DNA of 34,178 bases, taken from DAIOHQ01 sp036744635 (GTDB lineage Bacteria > Planctomycetota > Phycisphaerae > Tepidisphaerales > Tepidisphaeraceae). The notes below the pieces were generated by a model that searched no databases, was not told the origin of the DNA, and was given only the letters and a program-made list of their open reading frames with translations. The translations under genes were made by a program, and so were the position numbers. The DNA lies in assembly GCA_036744635.1 (NCBI GenBank), contig DAIOHQ010000016.1, forward strand, positions 1-34,178, read 5' to 3'. Positions 1 to 8,286 of the stretch are shown one piece after another (position 1 is the first letter of the stretch; every line of letters starts with the position of its first letter).

Positions 1-55
1 GACACAGGTCTGCGAGTACGCCGACCTGTGGCACCCAAACTGACCCACTACCGAA
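1..55. repeat. Dispersed repeat, right half of a paired-hairpin element
   Basis: These 55 bases are identical to 21406-21460, where they form the right arm of a complete paired-hairpin repeat. The arm contains CACAGGTC and GACCTGTG, which can pair to form a hairpin. The left arm of this copy presumably lies outside the window. The identity ends exactly after CCGAA, which marks the right edge of the repeat unit. Confidence 0.85.
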
Positions 56-83
56 AATCTGCCCCCACCAATGCCGCCCGCTC

Positions 84-1100
84 CTACGAACGCACTCCGG
101 CGGCTTTGTAGACGTCCTCGATCAGTTGATCGATGCGCAGGCCGTCTTGGGCTCCGGCGAGGCGGACTATTTCTCCCTTGAGGGCTTGGGCGATCAGGCG
201 ATGCTCGGCGACGAACCAATCGACGTTCTGGCCGCGGAACACTTCCCAGGCTTTTTTCTGCTCATCCCACAGCTCGGCCACCGGGGCTTCGGTTTCGGGG
301 CGGTCCCACCAGCCGTTGGTGATCCGCGCCAGGCCGGCGTCGCCGCGCAGCTCGACCAGTTCATCCCAGCCGTTGCCATACTTGCCGATGCCGCTGAGGG
401 GAAGGAATGCCGCGTCGATCATGATGCTGGCGCCATTCTGCATTTCGAGCAGGGCGTGGGCGGTGCAATCCACCGGGGCGCATCCGGGCTGGTATCCGAG
501 GCGGGCGCCGATCACCCGTTTGACCGGGCCGGCCGCCCATAGCAGCAGGTCTGCCATGTGGCTGACGCAGTTGGCCAGGATGCCATCGCGGTGGCGCGGA
601 TCGTTGGGATCCTTTGCGAGGTGCTCGGCCACCTCCTGCCACGCCACCATTCCGCAGGGGAGATAGACGCGCACCAGGCCGGTGCGAATCGTGCCGATGC
701 GCTGGACGTATTCGTAGAAGTGCTGACCGGCGGGATGGGCGCGCTTCATGTATCCGACGAAAAAAGGCCGGCCGCCGCGCTGGGCGATCTCGGCAAGCTC
801 TTTCGATTTCGCCGCCGAGCCGGTCATCGGCTTTTCGCACAGCACGGCATGGCCCGCCTCGATGGCTTGTCTGGCGATGTCGAAATGAAAGGGGTTGGGG
901 ACGCCGACGATGACGAGGTCGAGCCTCTGGGCCAGCAGCTCGCTCACATCGACGGCCGCCTTGGTGTTCCATTTGGCGGCGAAGCGGTCGGCACGGTCTT
1001 TGGCCACGTCTGCCACCATCACCAGCGCGCCCCCGGTGATCTGGTTCGCCCGCGCGTGTATTTCAGCGATTGTGCCGGTTCCGATGATTCCGATTTTCAT
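84..1100 (-). CDS. Gfo/Idh/MocA family NAD(P)-dependent oxidoreductase
   Basis: A 338-residue protein of typical length for this family. It has an N-terminal Rossmann fold with the dinucleotide-binding stretch GIIGTGTIAEIHA at about residues 4-16, and the family's EKP motif at residues 89-91 (CEKPMTG), whose lysine is normally catalytic. The C-terminal half is the usual alpha/beta substrate domain. Members oxidise or epimerise sugars, inositols and related polyols, and the substrate cannot be read from sequence. The start is an ATG without a clear Shine-Dalgarno sequence. It is separated from the cytochrome gene upstream by a large nested repeat, so it is probably not part of that operon. Confidence 0.9.
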   Translation of the reverse strand: MKIGIIGTGTIAEIHARANQITGGALVMVADVAKDRADRFAAKWNTKAAVDVSELLAQRLDLVIVGVPNPFHFDIARQAIEAGHAVLCEKPMTGSAAKSKELAEIAQRGGRPFFVGYMKRAHPAGQHFYEYVQRIGTIRTGLVRVYLPCGMVAWQEVAEHLAKDPNDPRHRDGILANCVSHMADLLLWAAGPVKRVIGARLGYQPGCAPVDCTAHALLEMQNGASIMIDAAFLPLSGIGKYGNGWDELVELRGDAGLARITNGWWDRPETEAPVAELWDEQKKAWEVFRGQNVDWFVAEHRLIAQALKGEIVRLAGAQDGLRIDQLIEDVYKAAGVRS

Positions 1101-1164
1101 GACTTCAAACTATCCGAGCAGTGTGGGTTGCTCAAGTAAGGGCAGCGGTAGCGTTTGCATGATT

Positions 1165-1320
1165 GTGGCATGGGCTACCAGCCCATGCGCCAGAAGCGCA
1201 TCGCTCCGCGTAGCACGGGCGTCTCGCCCGTGTTTTTCAGATGCAGAACACGGGCGGGACGCCCGTGCTACAAAGAAAGAACGCTGCGCTTCTGGCGCAT
1301 GGGCTGGTAGCCCATGCCAC
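1165..1320. repeat. Nested pair of inverted-repeat elements
   Basis: The outer element is a perfect 36-bp inverted repeat (1165-1200 and 1285-1320). Each of its arms contains the palindrome TGGGCT-ACC-AGCCCA. Between these arms lies a second element, a 25-bp inverted repeat with one mismatch (1210-1234 and 1247-1271), whose arms contain CACGGGCG-TCT-CGCCCGTG. The inner unit belongs to the same family as 17626-17684. The arrangement reads as one repeat inserted into the loop of another. It fills most of the gap between the oxidoreductase and the multiheme cytochrome gene and has no T-tract typical of a terminator. Confidence 0.9.
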
Positions 1321-1359
1321 GTTGAAAGCGAGAGCGCTGCACCCTGTATGCAGGGCCGT

Positions 1360-3078
1360 CTATTTCGGCCGCTTCAATTTCAAGCGCTGGGGCAACGTCA
1401 GCATCTGGTTTTCTCCGACCACGCCGGGGGCGTAGGCGGATTGGGTGTGGGTGAAATCGTGGCACGTCAGCGTGCAATTTCCCATGAAGACGCCGGTGGA
1501 TTTGTATTCGATTGGCGTGGTCGGCGCGTTTGGCCGCACCACCGAGGTGTCGAAATTGATCAGATGCTTGTTGTTCGCATCGGTCCCCTGTGCCTGGGAA
1601 ATTCCGTGGGCATCGTGGCACACCGAGCAGGGCGTGGTCTTGTCGGCGATGTGCAGCTTGTGCAGCGAGAACGATTCGTTGCCGAGGATGCTGTTGCGAT
1701 TGTGGCAGCGATAACAGAGCGCATAGGTATCGGTGGTTTCGCTGGTGTTGTCGGCGGTCACGTAGCGCGCTGACAGCAGCGGCGTGAAGCCAGATCCGTG
1801 CGGGCCATCGGCGCCCGTGCCGCCGGAGATCCTGCGGCTGGCGTCGGAGTTATGGCAATCGCTGCAGGCGATGACGCTGCCGGTGGTGAGTCCGGGCACC
1901 AGGCTCGGCACGCTGGTGGTGTTCTTTCCCGGCGCCTCCACGGGGTGATAAGAGATCGCGTTCTTGGCAAATTCCAATCGCGTGTTGGTCTGCACGATCT
2001 GCCGGCCGATGGTCTGGCTGATCTGCGCGGTCTGCTCGGCGTGGCACTTGAAGCAGACCTCGTATTCGAATTGCGCCTTGGCGATGGCGGCGCCGTCGGC
2101 GGTGATGCCGTTGATCTGCCCCAGCTTGCCGGAAATCATCGGCGCCGATGCCGCCTCGGCCGTCATCGTGTGCGGCTCGTGGCAGTCGTTGCAGACAACA
2201 TTGTTGGGGATGTGGTCCTTCTGATTCACCGGGCTGCGGGTGTCGTGCCGGCTGGCCTTGTTCAGTTCCGCGGCCACGTTGATTCCCTGCATCGGGCCTG
2301 GCTGGCCGCCGTGGCAGGTGGTGCAGGTGTCGGTCACGGTGGCGGCTTTCAGCAGATACGGGCCGCTGGGGGCGCTGTGCTCCTGATGGCACGAGGCGCA
2401 CTGCAGGTGGCCGGTGAGGGTGGTCTGTCCCATGGTGTGGCAGTTGCTGCAGAGCTGCGAGTTGGTGTTGTCCATCACCAGAAACTTGCCAAACTGGTTG
2501 TTGTGCGGCTCGTGGCAGCTCGTGCACTGCAGCTCGCTTTGCGAGTCCAGCTTGATCTGCTCGGGAAGCTGGCTGGGGAGCTTGAGCTTGGGATTTTTTG
2601 TCGCCAGCGCCGCATCGTACTTGAACGAGATGGGATGATCGTCCGCCAGATCCGTCCCCAGGTTGCCAGCGCCCGGCGGCAGGGTGGTGATTCCGCCGGC
2701 CATCGTGATCGGCTGATTGCGCGAGGCCACGCTCCCCAGCGCGATGGTTCCATCGTGGCAGGAGAGGCAGAGCTTGGACGAGCCGGTCGGCTGGCCGGGC
2801 GAAGCGTTCAGCGAGTTGCTGGAATAGACGGTGTAGGCGCTGGTGGGAAGCGTGCGGTTCCACAGCGGCTGCACCGGGGTGGCGTTGTGCGGTGTGTGGC
2901 AGAAAATGCATACCTGTTGCTCGGCCGCGGCGCGCACCGCTCCCGGTCCCGATGCCGAGAGGTTGTGCGCGGAATTGACGATGCTGGTGGGCTGCGCCAT
3001 CGCCCCGCGAGTCAGCAGCAACACCAGTGCGCCAATCAGACCAATGCATAGCCCGCATGATTTGATTTGATTTTTCAT
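1360..3078 (-). CDS. Secreted multiheme c-type cytochrome with 11 CxxCH motifs plus one CxxxCH
   Basis: A 572-residue protein with a Sec signal peptide ending near AMAQ at about residue 29. I count eleven CxxCH motifs (CIFCH, CLSCH, CTSCH, CSNCH, CASCH, CTTCH, CNDCH, CFKCH, CSDCH, CYRCH, CSVCH) and one C-terminal CTLTCH, a CxxxCH variant that could bind a twelfth heme. Several motifs have the CHxPH form typical of doubled-CxxCH cytochromes. The first two hemes lie in a CHTPHN...LWN...CLSCHDGT...DHP module that recurs in the tetraheme cytochromes at 8476 and 9575. The start ATG overlaps the upstream NHL gene stop by four bases (ATGA), implying translational coupling. It is the last gene of the conduit operon and probably acts in the periplasm or at the cell surface as an electron carrier. 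Confidence 0.92.
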   Translation of the reverse strand: MKNQIKSCGLCIGLIGALVLLLTRGAMAQPTSIVNSAHNLSASGPGAVRAAAEQQVCIFCHTPHNATPVQPLWNRTLPTSAYTVYSSNSLNASPGQPTGSSKLCLSCHDGTIALGSVASRNQPITMAGGITTLPPGAGNLGTDLADDHPISFKYDAALATKNPKLKLPSQLPEQIKLDSQSELQCTSCHEPHNNQFGKFLVMDNTNSQLCSNCHTMGQTTLTGHLQCASCHQEHSAPSGPYLLKAATVTDTCTTCHGGQPGPMQGINVAAELNKASRHDTRSPVNQKDHIPNNVVCNDCHEPHTMTAEAASAPMISGKLGQINGITADGAAIAKAQFEYEVCFKCHAEQTAQISQTIGRQIVQTNTRLEFAKNAISYHPVEAPGKNTTSVPSLVPGLTTGSVIACSDCHNSDASRRISGGTGADGPHGSGFTPLLSARYVTADNTSETTDTYALCYRCHNRNSILGNESFSLHKLHIADKTTPCSVCHDAHGISQAQGTDANNKHLINFDTSVVRPNAPTTPIEYKSTGVFMGNCTLTCHDFTHTQSAYAPGVVGENQMLTLPQRLKLKRPK

Positions 3079-4256
3079 GGCTTTGCCTCCGGCACATAAT
3101 CAAACACCTGTACCCGCCGATTGTATCCATCCGCAACCCAGATTCGGTTGTGCGGATCGATGAAGATTCCCGACGGCAGCCAGAATTCCCCCGGGCCGCG
3201 GCCTTCCTGTCCGAAATCCATCAGCAGAGCGCCCTCGCTGTTGAAGATCTGCACGGCCTCGAAATTCGCATCCACGGCGTACAGATGATCTTCGGAATCG
3301 ACGGATACGCCCTTGGGCTGGCTGAAATAACCTGGCATGTCCCCCTTTTTCCCGATCTGCCGGATCGGCTGCAGATCGGGCCCGAACTCCTGCACGCGGA
3401 AGTTCAGCGAGTCGCTGACGTACAGCCGGCCCTTGCTGTCGATCGTCACGTTGGTCGGGAAATTGAATTCCCCGAGCTTCGCCCCGCGCCCCCCGATGCT
3501 GGCGATTTCCTCGCCGGAACGCGAAAGCACCACCACCCGGTGCAAACCCGCATCGGCCACGAACAGCCGTTGTGTGCGCGGGTCGTACGCCAGCCCGCAA
3601 GGTCGGCGCAGGGTTTGCTGGCCGATAGTTCCGAGTTGTTTGCCGCTGCTGTCGAAGACATAGACGCAGGCGGCCACCGAGTCGGAAACGAACAATCGCC
3701 CGGCCGGGTCATAGGCGATTCCCACGGGCTGGCTGAAATGGTTGGGTTGCTCGGCCGGAAAAATCTTCCAATACGTCCGCGACTGCATGTCGAAAACGTG
3801 TACCACCTGGGCGTTGCTGTCGGCGACATAGAGGCGGTCTTTGCCATCCGTGCACAGCGCATACGGCGTCAGCATCGACTGCACCGCCTTCTTGCCGAAT
3901 AGCGCCTGTCCGAAGCGCTTGGTCCACGGCACGGCCGGCTTCAGATCGGCGCTGCTGGTCAACTGTCCGACATACACGATCCGCTTCGGCTGCGGCGCCG
4001 CCGGCCAGTGCGGGGCGTTGGCCACCGGAGGAAAAATCAACCCGGCCGGCTTGCCACATCCGGCGATGAGCATCACAACACACATCAGCACAGCACGTGA
4101 AGTAATGTTGAATATTCGATCCCCGTAGCACGGGTTTTCAACCCGTGCCGAGGTGCATAGTTCTTCTATGACCCGTGCGCGCCGGGCCCCATTCGGCACG
4201 GGTTGAAAACCCGTGCCACGAAATGACAGGCTATCGTTCACTCGCTTCGTTCCCAT
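3075..4256 (-). CDS. NHL-repeat beta-propeller lipoprotein
   Basis: A 393-residue reading frame with repeated NHL-type blades (for example PVGIAYDPAGRLFVSD and PSGIFIDPHNRIWVADG), predicted to fold as a beta-propeller. A lipobox LIAGC places the lipidated cysteine at residue 67. The start at 4256 is supported by TAGGAG, where the TAG is the stop of the preceding barrel gene and AGGAG is the Shine-Dalgarno sequence. From this start the first 66 residues precede the lipobox, and residues 13-44 are the translation of a dispersed repeat (4125-4219). The repeat therefore seems to have entered the signal-peptide coding region in frame. A start at GTG 4091 or ATG 4085 would give a normal short signal peptide but lacks a clear ribosome site. 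NHL propellers often accompany extracellular cytochromes, and a scaffold or partner-binding role is inference. Confidence 0.88.
   Translation of the reverse strand: MGTKRVNDSLSFRGTGFQPVPNGARRARVIEELCTSARVENPCYGDRIFNITSRAVLMCVVMLIAGCGKPAGLIFPPVANAPHWPAAPQPKRIVYVGQLTSSADLKPAVPWTKRFGQALFGKKAVQSMLTPYALCTDGKDRLYVADSNAQVVHVFDMQSRTYWKIFPAEQPNHFSQPVGIAYDPAGRLFVSDSVAACVYVFDSSGKQLGTIGQQTLRRPCGLAYDPRTQRLFVADAGLHRVVVLSRSGEEIASIGGRGAKLGEFNFPTNVTIDSKGRLYVSDSLNFRVQEFGPDLQPIRQIGKKGDMPGYFSQPKGVSVDSEDHLYAVDANFEAVQIFNSEGALLMDFGQEGRGPGEFWLPSGIFIDPHNRIWVADGYNRRVQVFDYVPEAKP
4125..4219. repeat. Paired-hairpin repeat inside the NHL gene
   Basis: Two 26-bp arms (4125-4150 and 4194-4219) are inverted copies with one mismatch. 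Each contains the palindrome CACGGGTT-TTC-AACCCGTG. The same word with TCC in the loop occurs at 14940-15035. The element lies in the 5' end of the NHL lipoprotein gene and keeps the frame open. Confidence 0.88.
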
Positions 4257-4265
4257 CGCCCGCTC

Positions 4266-6284
4266 CTAAAATTCCCGGTGTAGGCCAATCTCGAAAGTCT
4301 GAAAATTTCGATCTTCGGTGTCGGTGCTGAGCGAAGAATTCCGGACCATAGCGTACACCGATGTCTGCCGGTACTGCCAGTTAATCTGAAGAAACTGCTC
4401 GAATCCCTGTGATGTTCCCGTCAGGTCATCCACCTCGTAGCGATAGGTTACCGCCGCCAGCCCGCTGAGCCGCTGGGTGATGCGCTGCCGCACGGAAATC
4501 GACGCCGTGAAGATGTCGGAGGTGTGCGCCGGTGCCTCCTGGTAGTCGATGATGTGATACGCCAATTCCCCGTTCCAGACCGTCGCCGGCGAGGTGCGCT
4601 GCGACACGCGGAGGAAGAACCGCGACGCCTCGAAGGGCGCGATGTTGGCATTAAACCATTCGTGCTCGGCGCCGATGAGCGCGGCGTTTTTCCAAAACCG
4701 ATAGTCGGTGCCGATCACCGTATCCTGGCTGGAATTGGGCACGAACGCGGCCGGGTCATTGGTGTCGATCGTCTGATCCGTCCTCGTGTAGGCCACATAA
4801 ACCCCCAGCCCCTTGAGCGGGCCGCGATCGATGTTGTAGCGCCCGCCGATGGAAAACAGCGTCGTGTCGGCGGTGCTACCCGGCGTGGGCGGCAGGACGT
4901 AGCTCAGCAGCACCGACTGGCCCGGCGCGATCGCCCCGCCCACCACCCGGGCGATCTCCATCCGGTCGGCAAAGGTCGTCACGGTGTAATCGATGCCCGG
5001 CACAAACTGCACGATTCCCGCCGCATCGGTCACGATCACGCTGCTGGGGTTCAGGCCGCGGCCGGGAATGATGATCGGCTGAATATCGCCCAGCGTCGCC
5101 GGCTGATTGAGAATCTGCGTGGAGCTGTTGCGCGGATCGCTTTCGGTGCGCGTGTATCCCAATCCCAGGGTGCCGAGGAAGACGCCGAAGGGGGCCTTCT
5201 TTCGGTAGTCGAAATTCAAACTGGCGAAATATTCGCTGGTGTCGCCGCCGCCGGAAATCTGCTGAAACTGCGCCCCCGCCTCGCCATTGGTCGTGAGGCT
5301 CTCGTACAGATGATGGGTAAAGCCGGCCAACGCGCGATGCGTTCCCTGATCGGTGTCGCCGAAGCGGAACTGCTCGTAGGTGTATTCGTATCGCGTCTGA
5401 AAGGTATCGCTGTGCCGTATCCGCAGCAGCTCGTCATAGCGAAAATTTTCCGTCTCAAATCGCCCGCTGGTGGTGGAATAGCTCAGGGACGAAGTCAGGG
5501 AATTGTGATCTTTATTCCCGAAGGTCAGCGCGTGGGTGAGCGAGGCAGCATGCGCGTCGAAGCTGCTGTCGATAGTGCCGGATTGCTGGGCGTTGGTGTA
5601 GGAATAGTCCCAGGAGAGCGTCTGCCGCGGCGTCAGGTCGGCGCTGCCCGACCAGGAGAAAAGATTGCGCGAAAGGTTGAAGGTCTCGCCTCCTACCAGT
5701 CCCGACTGGGTTGTGTCCGTGTGCGATATCTCGAATCGGTTGCGCAGGCTCTTGGAATGCCAATCCAGCACCGCTCCCTCGGTTGTCGTGGTGCTTTCAA
5801 TCGTCGGCCCGAATTGCTGGTTGATCAACTCACGCGTGCGCTGGCTATACAGGGTCAGCGGCGAATCGCTCTCCCGGAAGAACGTGCCGCGGGCATCCCA
5901 GTTATAGATCAAGCCGATCTGCTGATCGCTGACGTTGTCGGCGTCGAACCAGGTCTGGTTGGACCCGAACGTTCCGGACAGGCTCAGATCCAGAAACCGC
6001 GGCGCCAGCACGTGCCCGTGGGTCTGCAGGGTCAGGGTTTCCTCGATATCGGTTTCGCGCGAACTGTTGGTGGTCCCGCCGCTGTTGGTGCGATCGGAGT
6101 TGTATCGCCCGACCAGGTCCAGCGCCACCGACGGGGGGTCCAGGTGCAGCTTCTCAATCTGCTGCCGCTCGCCGATCACGATGGGTTCTTCCTGCCCAAG
6201 CGCCTGCGATTCTCCCCATCCGTCCAATCCGGCCAGCGCCACCAGCACGGCGGCGGCCAAGATCGTCAGTGCGCGCCCGCTCAT
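4266..6284 (-). CDS. Predicted outer-membrane beta-barrel protein (porin-like partner of the cytochromes)
   Basis: The start at 6284 gives 672 residues and overlaps the pentaheme gene stop by ATGA. A signal peptide ends near QALGQ at about residue 31. The mature chain has no cysteine, is rich in alternating polar and aromatic residues, and ends in phenylalanine (GLHREF), which are features of outer-membrane barrels. Around two-thirds along lies a segment with VPGIDYTV and APGQSVLLSY, a Y-G-x-DY type element also seen in other barrel proteins. Barrel proteins encoded between multiheme cytochromes commonly form the pore of porin-cytochrome conduits, as with MtrB or Geobacter OmbB. I see no direct proof of homology to either. 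Function as a conduit pore is inferred from context, size and composition. Confidence 0.8.
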   Translation of the reverse strand: MSGRALTILAAAVLVALAGLDGWGESQALGQEEPIVIGERQQIEKLHLDPPSVALDLVGRYNSDRTNSGGTTNSSRETDIEETLTLQTHGHVLAPRFLDLSLSGTFGSNQTWFDADNVSDQQIGLIYNWDARGTFFRESDSPLTLYSQRTRELINQQFGPTIESTTTTEGAVLDWHSKSLRNRFEISHTDTTQSGLVGGETFNLSRNLFSWSGSADLTPRQTLSWDYSYTNAQQSGTIDSSFDAHAASLTHALTFGNKDHNSLTSSLSYSTTSGRFETENFRYDELLRIRHSDTFQTRYEYTYEQFRFGDTDQGTHRALAGFTHHLYESLTTNGEAGAQFQQISGGGDTSEYFASLNFDYRKKAPFGVFLGTLGLGYTRTESDPRNSSTQILNQPATLGDIQPIIIPGRGLNPSSVIVTDAAGIVQFVPGIDYTVTTFADRMEIARVVGGAIAPGQSVLLSYVLPPTPGSTADTTLFSIGGRYNIDRGPLKGLGVYVAYTRTDQTIDTNDPAAFVPNSSQDTVIGTDYRFWKNAALIGAEHEWFNANIAPFEASRFFLRVSQRTSPATVWNGELAYHIIDYQEAPAHTSDIFTASISVRQRITQRLSGLAAVTYRYEVDDLTGTSQGFEQFLQINWQYRQTSVYAMVRNSSLSTDTEDRNFQTFEIGLHREF

Positions 6285-6901
6285 CGTGCCGCTCCCGCCG
6301 GCACAGTGGTCGGCAGCATCGCGTTTTGGGTGGTGGGGGCGGCAGCTCTGATCAGGTACGGCCGGCTCGAGCCGTGGCCGACATGGCAATCGAGACAGCT
6401 CTTCTCCTTCACCGCATGCTCCGGCACTTTCCTCGTCAGGAACTGCCGTTCGTGGCACTGGAAGCACAGTTGCGGGGCCGCCGCCTTCAACAGCGCCGCC
6501 TGCGATGACTGGTGCGGATCGTGGCACCACAGGCACGCCCCGGCCGATACCGGTCCGTGCATGAACTCATGTGCGGTCCGTATGTTCTTGTGGCACGACA
6601 GGCACAATTCCTGCCCCGGATTGAGCAGCTTTTCATCGCCGCTCCCGTGGCAACCCGCGCAATTGCCATCCCGGTAGGGCGGATGAATGGAGAAAACCCG
6701 CGCGCCAGCCCCCACCTGCGCCGTTCCCGTAGCCGTCCCCTTGATGCGCGGGGCATTGGGATCGGGAACCCCATCGAAAAAGAAACTCAGAACCTGATAT
6801 CGCCGGCCGGCACTGCAGCCAATCAACAACAGCAGAACGCCGAGCGACACTACCGCCGCAACGCTCCGCCGTTTCCATGTTGTGCTGGTCCGGGCGGGCA
6901 T
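6281..6901 (-). CDS. Pentaheme c-type cytochrome lipoprotein
   Basis: 206 residues with five CxxCH motifs (CAGCH, CLSCH, CLWCH, CFQCH, CLDCH). A lipobox LLIGC predicts lipidation at residue 29. I chose ATG 6901 because GAAAGGA lies about eight bases upstream. ATG 6910 is also possible, and the longer frame to 6976 reads into a dispersed repeat and is unlikely. Histidines outside the heme motifs (TAHEFMHG, EHAVKEK) could be distal ligands. It overlaps the barrel gene by four bases. By analogy with OmaB-type proteins it would sit at the outer membrane, next to the barrel, and pass electrons through it. That placement is inference. Confidence 0.9.
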   Translation of the reverse strand: MPARTSTTWKRRSVAAVVSLGVLLLLIGCSAGRRYQVLSFFFDGVPDPNAPRIKGTATGTAQVGAGARVFSIHPPYRDGNCAGCHGSGDEKLLNPGQELCLSCHKNIRTAHEFMHGPVSAGACLWCHDPHQSSQAALLKAAAPQLCFQCHERQFLTRKVPEHAVKEKSCLDCHVGHGSSRPYLIRAAAPTTQNAMLPTTVPAGAAR

Positions 6902-6949
6902 CGTGCGCATCCTTTCGCGCTTCGCAAGGGACTTTGAAAACCCTCTTCC

Positions 6950-6979
6950 GGTGGGGCGGACATTCCTGTCTGCCACGGG
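6950..6979. repeat. Single-arm copy of the GGTGGGGCGGACA repeat
   Basis: The sequence GGTGGGGCGGACATTCCTGT and the following bases match one arm of the element at 25354-25515. Its internal stem CGGACA/TGTCTG has one G-T wobble, intermediate between the two fully paired versions seen in that element. It lies upstream of the pentaheme cytochrome gene. Confidence 0.7.
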
Positions 6980-7023
6980 ACAATGTACTCATTGGCCCGC
7001 CTGCGAACGTCTTGAGACATTCT

Positions 7024-8241
7024 CTAATTTAGCGGCTGCGTCGCCGGCGCCGGCGCTGCCGGCTGCGTCGTCGACTTGCTTTCCTGCACTCCGGCGGAGA
7101 CGTCGTTGCGGCTGGAACTGATGTCCGCCACCGTCTTTCCCGGCTTCAGTTTCCCCATGGCATACACCGCGATTTTGTGCGGGCCAAACTGGTTGGTCAC
7201 GATCACCAGGCGCTCGGCCGCAAATGCCGGATGCACGTATTTCTGGAACAGATCCAGATCCCCCTCGTGTACGCACAATCCCGCCGGCAGTTCCATCGCC
7301 CCGGGGTGGCTGCCCGCGGAGCCGAAATATCCCATCACCGCCCCCTTCTCGTCAAAAATCTGCACGTTGTTAAAGGAGGAATCGTCAACATAAATCAGGC
7401 CTTGGCTGTCAACTGCCAGGTGCTTGGGCCTCACGAACATTCCCGGGCGATCGCCGTTTTGGCCGAATCCCATGATGAATTTGCCATCGGGACCAAATTC
7501 CTGCACGCGGCAGCGGAAGGTATCCGCGACGAACAAGTCCCCCGCCTTGTCCACCGCCATTCCCAGCGGCCGGATAAACTGTCCATCCTGATCTCCCGCT
7601 TCACCAATGGTCCTCAGCAACTGTCCAGTCGTTCGATTGAAGACCTTTACGTTCTGTTCCTTGCCGAAATCCGCCACGTAGAGCAGATCCTTGAATACCG
7701 CCACGCCGACCGGCTGCAGGCCTTCGCTGGTTATCGCCTTGACGAATTTCTCGCCGGCGTCGAAAACCACCACCGCGCCCCGCACCTGATCCGCCACGTA
7801 CTTGGTTCCATCGTCGGCAACCGTGACATCCACTCCCTTGCCGAGCATGCCGCTGCCGGAGGCGCCCATCAAGCGGGTCTGCTTCTGCTTGAGGTCCAGC
7901 ACCATCACGCCGTTGCCGCGGATGTCGCAGGCGTAAATCCGCCCGTTCCACATCGCCACCCCGTACGGCTTGGACATCGACAGCGTCTCCTGCGTGTCCT
8001 TGCCATAGATCATCTCATCCATCTTGCTGCGCTGCGGGCGGATATCGGCACTGGATTCAAAGGAGACCAGGAACTGCACGTGGGGCTCGTCCGGCGCCGG
8101 CGGCCAGAACGAATAATGATCCTTGATGACCTCAGCCGCGGGTTTCTTATTGTTCCCACACCCGCCGGTGGCCATCAGCAGGCCGGCCAGGATAAATGTA
8201 GTGAATGTCGAAACGTGCAATTGAATTGGGAGGGGTTTCAT
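7024..8241 (-). CDS. NHL-repeat beta-propeller lipoprotein (second copy)
   Basis: 405 residues with a lipobox at ATGGC (cysteine 28) and AGAAGG seven bases before the ATG. NHL-type blades are seen as PYGVAMWNGRIYACD, PVGVAVFKDLLYVADFG, PLGMAVDKAGDLFVAD and PKHLAVDSQGLIYVDD. It is a paralogue of the protein at 3075-4256: both begin the mature part with a proline-rich stretch, then SSADI/LxP, then a 'PYGVA/PYALC' first blade. The C-terminus is a low-complexity Thr/Ala/Pro tail (TTQPAAPAPATQPLN), probably unstructured. It sits directly upstream of the core conduit operon, separated by a single-arm repeat. Confidence 0.9.
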   Translation of the reverse strand: MKPLPIQLHVSTFTTFILAGLLMATGGCGNNKKPAAEVIKDHYSFWPPAPDEPHVQFLVSFESSADIRPQRSKMDEMIYGKDTQETLSMSKPYGVAMWNGRIYACDIRGNGVMVLDLKQKQTRLMGASGSGMLGKGVDVTVADDGTKYVADQVRGAVVVFDAGEKFVKAITSEGLQPVGVAVFKDLLYVADFGKEQNVKVFNRTTGQLLRTIGEAGDQDGQFIRPLGMAVDKAGDLFVADTFRCRVQEFGPDGKFIMGFGQNGDRPGMFVRPKHLAVDSQGLIYVDDSSFNNVQIFDEKGAVMGYFGSAGSHPGAMELPAGLCVHEGDLDLFQKYVHPAFAAERLVIVTNQFGPHKIAVYAMGKLKPGKTVADISSSRNDVSAGVQESKSTTQPAAPAPATQPLN

Positions 8242-8286
8242 ACGGATGCCTTCTAAAACCCGCAGGTGCTTGTGGGGTCTTGGTAG

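Noticed and set aside
1165..1320. CRISPR-like array
   Set aside because: The copies are inverted and nested, not direct, with no series of equal spacers and no cas genes.
1798..3051. Long plus-strand frame opposite the large cytochrome
   Set aside because: The opposite strand encodes eleven CxxCH motifs and a signal peptide; this frame has no recognisable domain.
6285..6536. Longer barrel start at 6536
   Set aside because: The extension lies within the pentaheme coding region in another frame and has no signal peptide; ATG 6284 is followed by one.
4524..6677. Very long open frame on the plus strand (717 codons) opposite the barrel and pentaheme genes
   Set aside because: It is antisense to genes with clear heme motifs, lipobox and coupling. 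Its Arg/Gly/Val-rich composition is typical of open shadows in high-GC DNA.
6902..6976. Longer pentaheme start at 6976
   Set aside because: The added residues are a translation of the single-arm repeat at 6950-6979, and ATG 6901 has a well-placed GAAAGGA.
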